Below are positions 54,657 through 63,418 of a stretch of DNA of 64,000 bases, one piece after another. This DNA is from Limibacterium fermenti. Its GTDB lineage: Bacteria; Bacteroidota; Bacteroidia; Bacteroidales; Dysgonomonadaceae. The stretch covers positions 496,001-560,000 of the forward strand of contig NZ_CP159486.1 in the NCBI RefSeq assembly GCF_041902845.1, in the 5' to 3' direction. The position numbers were made by a program, and so were the translations under genes. Each line of letters starts with the position of its first letter. The stretch's first letter is position 1. The notes below the pieces were generated by a model. It was not told the origin of the DNA and made no database searches. It saw only the letters and a list, made by a program, of their open reading frames with translations.

Positions 54657-55307
54657 TTATCTTAATTGCAAAAAATGATGCGTTTCATTTTCGGTGATTT
54701 CCCCTTTTTCGAAAGGAACCACATCGGCAAGCGACGGGCCGTCGAAAACAAAGGTGTGATATTCGCCGTTCTCTCCGCACACATCCATTCCCGGTATTGC
54801 GCGCAAGTCGTTTATGAAAGCCTCATCCACAATGCGCCCCAGAAAAGAAGGCGGCAACTTGTTTTTGCGCACCGAAATCACGATGGATTTATAACCTTCT
54901 TTCAGGAAGCCGTTCATCACCACTTCCGTATCCATTCCCCAGAGCGGAAATACGGGCGTGATATCCATATCGTGGCATACCCGTTCGATCCACGTCTTGT
55001 GTTCCCTGACGAAAATATCCCCGAATACGCCGGTATCGACCGCGTGCTCTTTTTTCAGATGGGCCATAACGGCTTTCAAATCTTTTTCATATTCGGCTCT
55101 TGTGGTCGGTTGTTGGATAAGAGGGATTCTTACTTTTTCGGATTGCCGGCGGATCAGTTCGTTCCTGATACCATGCGAACGGGAGCGGTCGCTGTTTGCA
55201 TCCGACATATTCAACAAGCAAAACACTTCGTTGCCGCCATCCGCTAAAAAACGATGCATCGCATAGATGCAATCCTTACCGCTGCTCCAGGAAATAAAAG
55301 CTTTCAT
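54657..55307 (-). CDS. PP-loop ATPase of the diphthine-ammonia ligase family (Dph6-like)
   Basis: A 216-residue protein. The PP-loop motif is SWSSGKDCIYA near the N-terminus; the family marker GDIFVREHKTWIERVCHDM and the late GENGEYHTFVFDGP match ATP-binding domain 4 (COG2102). In eukaryotes and archaea relatives amidate diphthamide on EF2, but bacteria lack diphthamide, so this member must do something else. Here it is the first gene in front of btuF, cobA, btuC and btuD, all in one direction. An ATP-dependent amidation or ligation acting on corrinoids is a reasonable inference only. A -7 box TATCTTTG lies at 55347-55340. Confidence 0.82.
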   Translation of the reverse strand: MKAFISWSSGKDCIYAMHRFLADGGNEVFCLLNMSDANSDRSRSHGIRNELIRRQSEKVRIPLIQQPTTRAEYEKDLKAVMAHLKKEHAVDTGVFGDIFVREHKTWIERVCHDMDITPVFPLWGMDTEVVMNGFLKEGYKSIVISVRKNKLPPSFLGRIVDEAFINDLRAIPGMDVCGENGEYHTFVFDGPSLADVVPFEKGEITENETHHFLQLR

Positions 55308-55339
55308 CTATTCAATTAATATAATGTATAAACACCTTG

Positions 55340-55347
55340 CAAAGATA
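55340..55347 (-). promoter_or_regulatory. -7 promoter box of the PP-loop/btuF gene group
   Basis: TATCTTTG on the minus strand is an exact match to TAnnTTTG, 33 bp upstream of the ATG at 55307. No TTG at the ideal distance and no B12 riboswitch were found in this leader. Confidence 0.45.
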
Positions 55348-55554
55348 CTAAAAGAATAGCAAAGCTTCCGGTTATCAATTATCAGTTTTCAACAGGTTAC
55401 GATAGTTATAGCCTCTTGCAGCGCTTGTATGTTCTCATTATCCGTACAGCGAATCCTGTCGCGAAGCAATATCACGCGACACGCCGGTTCTTCCGACTGC
55501 AATTTTGTCAGTCTCCCCTTTCAAATAGAATTTTTTTGGTGGAAAACGGCGGAT

Positions 55555-55586
55555 TTGTTTTTTTGGCATAGAATTCGCTATTTGAA
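55555..55586 (+). promoter_or_regulatory. Candidate groES-groEL promoter
   Basis: TTG (55555-55557) is followed after 21 bases by TATTTGAA (55579-55586), an imperfect -7 box, about 78 bp before the groES ATG. No CIRCE inverted repeat was found, so HrcA control is not supported. Confidence 0.3.
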
Positions 55587-55663
55587 TTGTGTCGAACGAA
55601 GAAACAATTTTAAACAGTTTCTACATAACAAACAACAATTAATTAATCATTAATTTTAGAGAT

Positions 55664-55936
55664 ATGAATATTAGACCATTAGCAGACAGAGTGTTGGTAA
55701 AACCGGCCGCTGCGGAAGAAAAAACAGTAAGCGGAATTATTATTCCCGATACAGCGAAAGAAAAACCATTGAAAGGCGAAGTTATTTCGGCCGGAAAAGG
55801 TACTAAAGACGAAGAAATAGTCGTGAAACCCGGAGACCACGTTCTTTACGGGAAATATGCCGGAACGGAAATCGAACTTGATGGTGAAAAATACCTCATC
55901 ATGCGCCAGTCTGACATTTTAGCTATTATCGGATAA
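55664..55936 (+). CDS. groES: Co-chaperonin GroES
   Basis: A 90-residue protein. It begins MNIRPLADRVLVKP and contains the mobile-loop region (EEKTVSGIIIPDTAKEKP) and the roof strand around VVKPGDHVLYGKYAGTEIELDG. It forms the heptameric lid of GroEL and is needed for ATP-driven folding in the cytoplasm. It lies 28 bp upstream of groEL in one operon. Length is normal. Confidence 0.97.
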   Translation: MNIRPLADRVLVKPAAAEEKTVSGIIIPDTAKEKPLKGEVISAGKGTKDEEIVVKPGDHVLYGKYAGTEIELDGEKYLIMRQSDILAIIG

Positions 55937-55964
55937 CAAACAGAAAAAAAGAAAAAGTATAACT

Positions 55965-57599
55965 ATGGCAAAAGAAATTAAATTTGAAATGGATGCCCGC
56001 GATTTACTCAAAGAAGGAGTGGACGCGTTGGCGGATGCAGTAAAAGTAACTTTGGGCCCTAAAGGCCGCAATGTGATCATCGACAAAAAATATGGCGCTC
56101 CCCAAATTACGAAAGACGGGGTGACCGTGGCAAAAGAAATAGAATTGGAGGATCCCTTCCAAAACATGGGCGCCCAACTGGTAAAGGAAGTGGCTACCAA
56201 AACCAATGACGATGCAGGCGACGGAACAACCACCGCTACCTTGCTGGCTCAATCCATCATCAGGGTAGGATTGAAGAACGTAACCGCCGGCGCTAATCCG
56301 ATGGATTTGAAGCGCGGAATAGACATTGCCGTGGCCAAAGTGGTGGAAAACCTCAGAAGCCAGGCTGTAGAAGTCGGCAACGATTTGAAGAAAATCGAAA
56401 ATGTGGCCAAGATCTCGGCGAATGGCGATGAAACCATCGGTAAACTCATTGCCGAAGCCATGCAAAAAGTCAGCAAAGAAGGCGTGATTACCGTCGAAGA
56501 AGCCAAAGGTACCGATACGTATGTAGATGTCGTAGAAGGGATGCAGTTCGATCGCGGATATATCTCTCCTTATTTCGTGACCGATACCGAAAGCATGCAG
56601 GTGGAATTCGAAAATCCGCAGATTCTTATCCACGATAAAAAAATATCGGCTATCAAAGATCTTCTTCCCATCCTCGAGAAGAGCGTTCAAACCGGCAAAC
56701 CGCTGTTGATTATCGCAGAAGATATCGATTCGGAAGCGCTTACGACCCTGGTTGTAAACCGTCTGCGCGGATCGTTGAAGATTGCGGCTGTGAAAGCTCC
56801 CGGATTCGGCGACCGCCGTAAAGAAATGCTGGAAGATATCGCCATCTTGACGGGCGGTACGGTGATTTCGGAAGAAAAAGGCCTGACGCTCGAACATGCA
56901 ACGCTCGATATGTTGGGTAGCGCCGAAAAAGTGACTATCGACAAAGATACCACGACGATCGTAAACGGGGTGGGCGATAAAGAAACCATCCACAATCGTG
57001 TCGCACAAATCCGCGCTCAAATAGAAAAAACAACGTCCGATTACGACCGCGAGAAATTGCAGGAACGGTTGGCGAAACTTTCGGGCGGGGTAGCCGTATT
57101 GTATGTAGGCGCTCCTTCGGAAGTGGAAATGAAAGAAAAGAAAGACCGTGTGGACGATGCGCTTTCCGCAACCCGTGCAGCGGTTGAAGAAGGAACCGTT
57201 CCGGGCGGCGGTGTGGCTTACATCCGCGCCATCGAAGCGTTGGAAGGGTTGAAAGGCGCGAACGAAGACGAAACCACCGGTATCGAAATCGTCAAACGTG
57301 CTATCGAAGAGCCCCTTCGCCAGATTGTCGCCAACAGTGGCAAAGAAGGCGCCGTGATTGTGCAGAAAGTTCGCGAAGGAAAAGCGGACTACGGATACAA
57401 TGCCCGTAACGACCAGTTCGAGAACCTGTATGAAACGGGTGTGATCGATCCTGCCAAAGTGACACGCGTTGCATTGGAAAATGCGGCTTCCATCGCCGGC
57501 ATGTTCCTGACTACCGAATGTGTCATCACCGACAAGAAGGAAGACAATCCTGCTCCGCAAATGCCTATGGGCGGCGGCGGAATGGGCGGCATGATGTAA
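55965..57599 (+). CDS. groEL: Chaperonin GroEL
   Basis: A 544-residue Hsp60. ATP-binding features are LGPKGRNVIIDK (residues 30-41) and DAGDGTTTATLLAQ (about 86-99); the apical domain lies near residues 190-375, and the C-terminus ends in the glycine/methionine tail GGGGMGGMM. It assembles into a double ring with GroES. A long open frame on the opposite strand is a codon-bias shadow. An intrinsic terminator follows at 57632-57670. Confidence 0.97.
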   Translation: MAKEIKFEMDARDLLKEGVDALADAVKVTLGPKGRNVIIDKKYGAPQITKDGVTVAKEIELEDPFQNMGAQLVKEVATKTNDDAGDGTTTATLLAQSIIRVGLKNVTAGANPMDLKRGIDIAVAKVVENLRSQAVEVGNDLKKIENVAKISANGDETIGKLIAEAMQKVSKEGVITVEEAKGTDTYVDVVEGMQFDRGYISPYFVTDTESMQVEFENPQILIHDKKISAIKDLLPILEKSVQTGKPLLIIAEDIDSEALTTLVVNRLRGSLKIAAVKAPGFGDRRKEMLEDIAILTGGTVISEEKGLTLEHATLDMLGSAEKVTIDKDTTTIVNGVGDKETIHNRVAQIRAQIEKTTSDYDREKLQERLAKLSGGVAVLYVGAPSEVEMKEKKDRVDDALSATRAAVEEGTVPGGGVAYIRAIEALEGLKGANEDETTGIEIVKRAIEEPLRQIVANSGKEGAVIVQKVREGKADYGYNARNDQFENLYETGVIDPAKVTRVALENAASIAGMFLTTECVITDKKEDNPAPQMPMGGGGMGGMM

Positions 57600-57631
57600 T
57601 TCATTGCCATTATCGTACATATTTAAAGATT

Positions 57632-57670
57632 GATGTGCAGCCTGTTCTATATGGGTTGCACATCTTTTTT
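57632..57670 (+). terminator. Intrinsic terminator of groES-groEL
   Basis: GATGTGCA (57632-57639) pairs with TGCACATC (57657-57664), with additional pairing of the inner CC/GG bases, and is followed by T6 at 57665-57670. The remaining 320 bp to the next gene hold a promoter region and no gene. Confidence 0.82.
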
Positions 57671-57930
57671 ATTATATAGAAGAGAGGCTTTGTAGAATTT
57701 TTCTACTATTGATTTTTATAATTTTATGTAGCTTGGATATTATTTTGTTAACCTATTGTCTTTCTCTGTGTAAGTGAATGAAACTTAATACCTATGTAAA
57801 ATGATTTTTTGAGCGTTTTTTTATTCTAAACATAATAGATTGTTTATCATGTTGGTTGATGATGATCAAACGGTTTCGCTTCACTTTGAAAATGTAACGG
57901 AAATGTAATAAGTTTTGATTTTTTTTATTG

Positions 57931-57938
57931 TACTTTTG
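57931..57938 (+). promoter_or_regulatory. -7 promoter box of the Oar-like receptor gene
   Basis: TACTTTTG matches TAnnTTTG exactly, about 59 bp before the ATG at 57997. A TTG at 57915 is only 13 bases away, so the -33 element is unclear. Confidence 0.4.
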
Positions 57939-57996
57939 TGTAGATTTTCAGTTATGGTATGATCATTTTAATCTACAAACTTTAATAAATTAGTTT

Positions 57997-60900
57997 ATGA
58001 TAAAAAAATTAAAATTTTTACTGGTAGCATTCTTTTTGATGATTGTTACAGTTATGCAAGCTCAGGTAACCACTTCCAGCATGAGCGGACGGGTCACCGG
58101 CGGGCAAGAAGCGGTTATCGGGGCAACGGTGATTGCCACGCACGAACCTTCGGGAACGACTTACGGAACGGTTACCAATATGGAGGGACGCTTCAACCTA
58201 AACGGAATGCGTGTAGGCGGACCTTATTCCGTGAAAATTTCATACATTGGGTATGGTACAAGCACAACAAGCAACATAACGTTGAGCCTGGGTGAAAACT
58301 ATGTATTGAATGTCGTACTCTCAGAAGAAGCAACATCATTGGATGAAGTTGTCGTAACGGCAGCCCGCACAAAATTTACCACGGAGAGAACGGGAGCTGT
58401 GACGAATATCACCAACAGCCAGATCGTCAATTTACCTACGGTAAGCCGTAGTATTATAGATGTTACCCGCCTTTCACCTTATGGAGGGAATGGTATGAGC
58501 TTTGCCGGTACCGATGGCCGTACGGCAAACTTTACGGTGGATGGAGCCAATTTCAACAATAACTTTGGTCTGAGTGATGCGCTGCCTGGTGGAGGTAGCC
58601 CCATCTCCCTTGAAGCAATCGAAGAATTGCAGGTGGTGATCGCACCGTACGATGTTCGTCAAACAAACTTTATCGGCGGCGGTGTGAACGCGATTACAAA
58701 ATCCGGTACGAATACCTTCAAAGGCAGCGGTTACATTTATCACTGGAATGAAAACATGCGCGGTAATGCCGTCAAAGGCAAACTGGTCGAAGAAGATGTG
58801 CGTGAAAAAGACCGTAACACGACCTACGGTTTCACGCTGGGCGGTCCCATTATCAAGAACAAATTGTTTTTCTTCGTGAATGCTGAAATGGCTAAAATAC
58901 CCACCGTTGCCAATCGTTGGAGAGCATCAACAAATGGTGTGGCCATTCCGGACAGTTATATCTCCCGCACAACGGAAAGCGACCTTCAGAGGGTTTCCGA
59001 CTTTGTGAGGAGTGAATATGGATATGAAACGGGATCTTATACAAGTTTCCCCGCAGATAAAAGCACCCGCAAAATGCTTGCCCGTTTGGATTGGAATATC
59101 ACAAACCAACATCGGCTGGCTTTGCGATATAACTACACAAAAAATATTACATGGATTTCTCCTAATGCCACTTCCATGGATGGAGGCACCCGTGTGTCGG
59201 AGGCTCGCCTGTCACAAGCTTCCATGGCATTTGCCAACTCAATGTATTCGATGGATAACCTCGTTCATTCATTCTCTTTCGACTTGAACAGCCGGTTGTC
59301 CAACAACCTTTCCAACCAGTTCCTGGCAACATTTTCGAAACTTGACGATATCCGGGGGACGAATTCTGCAGAATTCCCTTTTATCGACATTTTGAAAGAT
59401 GGGCAAGCTTATATGTCTTTGGGGTATGAGCTTTTTACATGGAATAACGGTGTGCACAACAATGTATGGAACATTAAAGATGAATTGACTTATTACCTGG
59501 GTAATCACAAAGTTGTAGGAGGAATTGCCTATGAATATAAGATGGCCGATAATGCTTATATGCGTAACGGCACCGGTTACTATCGCTACACAAGTCTTGA
59601 CGACTTCTTAAACGGAGGAACCCCGGAAATTGTGAACTTGACGTATGGTTATGGCGGGGAAAGCAATCCTGCGGCTCGTGTGAGAACGAACAAAATCGGC
59701 GTTTACGCCCAAGACGACTGGAGTCTCGGCGAAAAATTCAAACTCTCCTACGGCCTTCGTATCGATGGGCTTTTCTTCAATAATAAAGATTTGATGACGA
59801 ATCAGGCGATTTATAAAATCGATTATTCCGGTCGTCATATCGATACCGGTAAATGGCCTTCGGCAAATGTTATTTTCTCACCCCGTGTAGGTTTTGTATG
59901 GGATGCGTATGGAGACAACAGCCTGAAACTTCGCGGTGGAACCGGCCTCTTCTCCGGTAATTTACCACTTGTATTCTTCACCAATATGCCCACCAACGGT
60001 GGAATGGTGCAATACCAAGCTCAAATAAATGCCAGTACCAAGGTGTTTGATGGTTACAAAGGGACATTCACGGTGGGCGATAAAGGAAATAAATTTATTG
60101 ACATGACACAGTTTGCCGGCGGCCTGGTAACGGATGCCAACGGTAAAGCTAGTATCGCCGCTCTTTATGACAAGCTGGCCTCGTTGGGGTATCCTACCAC
60201 CATATCCCCTGAAGAAGGTACGGAGCCTTCCTCTATTTCGGCCGTAGATTCAAAATTCAAAATGCCGCAGGTCTGGAAAACATCGCTTGCCGTGGACTAT
60301 GCGTTCCCGACACCGTTTCCGTCCTCGGTTACGGTAGAAGGGATCTTCAACAAAACCATCAACGGTGTCTCCATGTCTGACTGGAGTATTCCCAATGTAG
60401 GCGGTTTTGCCCGTTTCAACGGTGTGGACAACCGCCCGATTTATCCCGATGGTTATCGTACCGGCACAAAGGCGTTTGTGTTGGAAAATACAAGCCGCGG
60501 TTATGGCTGGTCGGCCAACATCACCCTCAATGCGCACCCGACCGAACGGCTCAGCCTGATGGCTGCCTATACACACACGGTGGCCAAGGATGTAACCGGT
60601 ATGCCCGGATCGAATGCCGAATCTGCATTTACTTATGTTCCTACAGTAGAAGGCCCCAACCATATCAAGTTGCACAATTCACAGTACACAACACCCGATC
60701 GTTTGGTGGCTTCGGTTACTGCCCACGACAAGAGTGGCAATCATTACAGTATTATCTATGAAGGATGGCTCGGTGGAGCGAACTACTCCTACATGACGGT
60801 GAACGATATGAATAACGACGGGTACAACTACGATGCAATCTATGTCCCCACTGACGAAGAGGTGTCAAACAATCAGTTCCGGTTTGTTTCGGAAGACGAC

Positions 60901-61308
60901 AAAACCCGTTTTATGGATTATGTACATGCCAACGATTATTTGAAAAACCGACAGGGCAAGTATGCCGAATCCTACAGCGTTTACTCTCCCTGGGTACACC
61001 GTATCGACTTTAGCTACAAACACGATTTTGTCCTCAATGCGGGCAATAACCAACACAAATTGCAACTTAGCTTTGATATCAAGAATGTGATGAACTTCTT
61101 CAATTCCAGCTGGGGGGTGGCTAAATATCTGAATCCTGAAATTGGTTCGGAGGCTCGTATCCTCAAGTATGAAAGTGTGGATGCCGACGGTGTGGCTACA
61201 TTCTCTACACCCACTTCCATCAAAGGTGATACCCAAACATTCACGCCAAGCTACTCTTTGAGCCAGTGCTGGTATGCATCCATTGGCATCAAGTATATTT
61301 TCAACTAA
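57997..61308 (+). CDS. Oar-like TonB-dependent receptor with carboxypeptidase-regulatory-like N-terminal domain
   Basis: A 1103-residue outer-membrane protein with signal peptide (to about residue 22). A carboxypeptidase-regulatory-like beta-sandwich covers about 28-110 (MSGRVTGGQEAVIGATVIA, then EGRFNLNGMRVGG). The segment LDEVVVTAARTKFTTERTGAVTNITNSQI and the plug with TRLSPYGGNGMSFAG and SLEAIEELQVVIAPYDVRQTNFIGG are characteristic of the Oar (Myxococcus) type, not SusC. The barrel continues to the terminal SIGIKYIFN. No STN domain is present. Oar-type receptors export or import unknown ligands, often peptides. The lipoprotein gene 16 bp downstream is probably its surface partner. Confidence 0.88.
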   Translation: MIKKLKFLLVAFFLMIVTVMQAQVTTSSMSGRVTGGQEAVIGATVIATHEPSGTTYGTVTNMEGRFNLNGMRVGGPYSVKISYIGYGTSTTSNITLSLGENYVLNVVLSEEATSLDEVVVTAARTKFTTERTGAVTNITNSQIVNLPTVSRSIIDVTRLSPYGGNGMSFAGTDGRTANFTVDGANFNNNFGLSDALPGGGSPISLEAIEELQVVIAPYDVRQTNFIGGGVNAITKSGTNTFKGSGYIYHWNENMRGNAVKGKLVEEDVREKDRNTTYGFTLGGPIIKNKLFFFVNAEMAKIPTVANRWRASTNGVAIPDSYISRTTESDLQRVSDFVRSEYGYETGSYTSFPADKSTRKMLARLDWNITNQHRLALRYNYTKNITWISPNATSMDGGTRVSEARLSQASMAFANSMYSMDNLVHSFSFDLNSRLSNNLSNQFLATFSKLDDIRGTNSAEFPFIDILKDGQAYMSLGYELFTWNNGVHNNVWNIKDELTYYLGNHKVVGGIAYEYKMADNAYMRNGTGYYRYTSLDDFLNGGTPEIVNLTYGYGGESNPAARVRTNKIGVYAQDDWSLGEKFKLSYGLRIDGLFFNNKDLMTNQAIYKIDYSGRHIDTGKWPSANVIFSPRVGFVWDAYGDNSLKLRGGTGLFSGNLPLVFFTNMPTNGGMVQYQAQINASTKVFDGYKGTFTVGDKGNKFIDMTQFAGGLVTDANGKASIAALYDKLASLGYPTTISPEEGTEPSSISAVDSKFKMPQVWKTSLAVDYAFPTPFPSSVTVEGIFNKTINGVSMSDWSIPNVGGFARFNGVDNRPIYPDGYRTGTKAFVLENTSRGYGWSANITLNAHPTERLSLMAAYTHTVAKDVTGMPGSNAESAFTYVPTVEGPNHIKLHNSQYTTPDRLVASVTAHDKSGNHYSIIYEGWLGGANYSYMTVNDMNNDGYNYDAIYVPTDEEVSNNQFRFVSEDDKTRFMDYVHANDYLKNRQGKYAESYSVYSPWVHRIDFSYKHDFVLNAGNNQHKLQLSFDIKNVMNFFNSSWGVAKYLNPEIGSEARILKYESVDADGVATFSTPTSIKGDTQTFTPSYSLSQCWYASIGIKYIFN

Positions 61309-61324
61309 TTAAAATATAAAGGAA

Positions 61325-62857
61325 ATGAAACTAAAATATTTATTCCCATTATTCATTGTAACGCTTGCCTTGATGGCAAGTTGCGACGAAGAAGACGCTG
61401 TGACGTTGCTTCAAGAAATTCAGGTGTCGTCGTCATACGTGGCTATTCCCGAGGGAGGGGGTGATGCGACCATCACTGTGACGTCCCAGGATAGTTGGAC
61501 CGCAGAGAAAGTGCTTATATGGAAGAATGACACGACTGTTCAAGATTCGATTAAATGGTTAACGATCTCTTCCACCAGAGGAAGCGCCGGTGAAGCGGAA
61601 CTCACTTTTTCTGCTCCCTCCACCCTCAATGGCCGTACGGCCGAGGTGTTGATTCACAGCAGTGGAAAGACACAACGAATCAATATTATCCAGGGTTTAC
61701 CCAAGATCGAAGAGGCCACTGTGGCGGACGTGAATGCCGGACCCGATGGAAAAACGTTCCGTGTGACGGGTGTTTGCACTGCTATTGCCAATACTCAATA
61801 TGGTAACTGGTATTTGACAGATGAAACCGGTACGCTCTACGTCTACGGCACGCTTGATGCGAAGGGAGGAAAGCAAAACTTCCTGAGTTGGGGGCTTGAA
61901 GTGGGTGATGAAGTAACGGTGCAGGGCCCGAAACTCACTTACGGTTCAACGATTGAATTGGTGGATGTGACGGTGATCAGCATCAACAAATCACTGATAA
62001 AAGTTGATTCTGTTGAAAACAAAGTGCTTCCTATTGAAGGGGGTGAGTTTACAGCATACCTTACCTGCAAAGGGCAGGGCGCCTCGGTAGATATCCCGGA
62101 AGATGCCAAGTCGTGGTTGTCAATTTCTTCTGTCGAATCGGCCGGTGAAGAAGTGGTTGTGAAATTCAAAGCGGCAGCTAATGCCGGTGGTGACCGTGGA
62201 ACAACCATCATATTCCGTACCACGGACGGGAAAAAAGAGTATACAACAGAAACAACACTGAGTCAAACAGGTGCGATTGTGGACGCTTCGGTGGCTGAAT
62301 TCCTCGCCGCTGCAGTGAGTGACACGCAATATCGTCTGACAGGTGTGATCACCAAGATTGATAATTCTACATATGGTAATTTATACCTTAGGGATTTCTC
62401 CGGTGAAACCTATGTATATGGTATTGACGGTTTCCGGGAAAAAAATCTGAAAGTGGGTGACATCATCACCATTGTCGGAAAACGCGCCGAATATAAAGGT
62501 ACTCCGCAAGTCGGCGGTGCCGTTTTGGAAAGCGTTATTCCTGTGACTGTTTCTACTATTGCCGAGGTGTTGACCAAACCCGATTCCGACCATGATTATT
62601 ATATGCTGACCGGTGAAATTACGTCGATTACCGGTAAGGACTACGGTAATCTTTATTTGAAAGACGGCGACAGCGAGATTTATGTGTATGGCTGTTATCC
62701 GGGTTATGGTGCAACTGGCGACGATAGGAAAGGCTTGATAGAAGCCAAAGGTATTAAAGTGGGAGATCACCTAACCGTTATTGCAAAAAAGAGCTCTTAT
62801 AAAGGAACAGCTCAACTTGCAAATGGTATTTATTTCAGCCACGAAAGTGCGAAGTAA
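61325..62857 (+). CDS. BACON/OB-fold-like lipoprotein, partner of the Oar-like receptor
   Basis: A 510-residue lipoprotein (lipobox LMASC, Cys 20). An Ig-like BACON-type domain (about 35-125: PEGGGDATITVTSQDSWTAE and the ISSTRGSAGEAELTFSA core) is followed by an OB-fold-like module (FRVTGVCTAIANTQYGNWYLTDETG), a second BACON-like domain (about 230-310: PIEGGEFTAYLTCKG, WLSISSVESAGEE), and two further OB-like modules beginning YRLTGVITKIDNSTYGNLYLRD and YYMLTGEITSITGKDYGNLYLKD. The OB repeats share the pattern TG..T.I....YGN.YL.D. It is probably a surface glycan- or ligand-binding protein co-transcribed with the receptor. The ligand is unknown. Confidence 0.78.
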   Translation: MKLKYLFPLFIVTLALMASCDEEDAVTLLQEIQVSSSYVAIPEGGGDATITVTSQDSWTAEKVLIWKNDTTVQDSIKWLTISSTRGSAGEAELTFSAPSTLNGRTAEVLIHSSGKTQRINIIQGLPKIEEATVADVNAGPDGKTFRVTGVCTAIANTQYGNWYLTDETGTLYVYGTLDAKGGKQNFLSWGLEVGDEVTVQGPKLTYGSTIELVDVTVISINKSLIKVDSVENKVLPIEGGEFTAYLTCKGQGASVDIPEDAKSWLSISSVESAGEEVVVKFKAAANAGGDRGTTIIFRTTDGKKEYTTETTLSQTGAIVDASVAEFLAAAVSDTQYRLTGVITKIDNSTYGNLYLRDFSGETYVYGIDGFREKNLKVGDIITIVGKRAEYKGTPQVGGAVLESVIPVTVSTIAEVLTKPDSDHDYYMLTGEITSITGKDYGNLYLKDGDSEIYVYGCYPGYGATGDDRKGLIEAKGIKVGDHLTVIAKKSSYKGTAQLANGIYFSHESAK

Positions 62858-62918
62858 GTAATACGAAACCATATACCCTAAGTAATGTGACACGCAGCAT
62901 ATGTGTGTGACAGATAAT

Positions 62919-62956
62919 AAAAACCGTGTAACAATAAATTTGTTACGCGGTTTTTA
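62919..62956 (+). terminator. Intrinsic terminator after the BACON lipoprotein gene
   Basis: AAACCGTGTAACA (62921-62933) pairs with TGTTACGCGGTTT (62941-62953), one G-U pair, around a 7-base loop, followed by a T-rich end. Confidence 0.78.
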
Positions 62957-63134
62957 TTGATAGTGTTGTCGTGCATGATTAATAAAATTTGAAAGAGAGT
63001 GTGTCAAGTGTATTATAAAATAATAGGAGGCTGGTTTTATATCCTCTATAGAAAATTTCGGGGCGTGTGTGGAAATCTTTGGCCAGTTTTGCAGGAATGC
63101 TTTATGAGCATGCCGGAATGAATAAAAAGCAAGC

Positions 63135-63281
63135 AAAAATGTCCGGGAAGCACCTAAAAATGTCTCGGAAGCGTGTGAAAATGGCAGGAAAACATCGGAA
63201 AATGGCCGGGAAATGCCGGAAAATGGGAGGAAAACGCTAAAAAATGGCTGGGAAGCGTGGAGAAATGTTTCGGACGGACCA
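63135..63281. repeat. 21-bp degenerate tandem array, about seven units
   Basis: Units start at 63135, 63156, 63177, 63198, 63219, 63240 and 63261 with the core (G/A)AAAATGgccGGgAA. Read in frame on the plus strand each unit encodes a heptapeptide of the form KMxGKxx, interrupted by one stop (unit 5). The last unit is the most diverged. Confidence 0.85.
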
Positions 63282-63356
63282 AAGAGCGAAAAAAACACGC
63301 GGAAATTCCATTCCTTATATGATTTTTTCAAAACTACAAAATAAATTGAAGTAAAA

Positions 63357-63387
63357 TTGCTTTTGTCAAAATTTGTCTCTAATTTTG
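63357..63387 (+). promoter_or_regulatory. Candidate promoter of the right-end gene
   Basis: TTG (63357-63359), 20 bases, then TAATTTTG (63380-63387): an exact match to the Bacteroidetes consensus, about 31 bp before the ATG at 63419. Confidence 0.6.
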
Positions 63388-63418
63388 CCTTCATATTAAC
63401 CAATTAAATGGATAGAGT

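Noticed and set aside
55308..55663. CIRCE operator or B12 riboswitch before groES or the PP-loop gene
   Set aside because: No TTAGCACTC-type inverted repeat and no B12 box were found on either strand.
56004..57620. A 538-codon open frame opposite groEL
   Set aside because: It follows from codon bias of groEL, has no family signature, and groEL is certain.
62954..63403. A 149-codon frame on the minus strand covering the 21-bp repeats
   Set aside because: Composition is low-complexity and driven by the repeats, and no start signal or homologous feature is evident. Kept as a repeat, not a gene.
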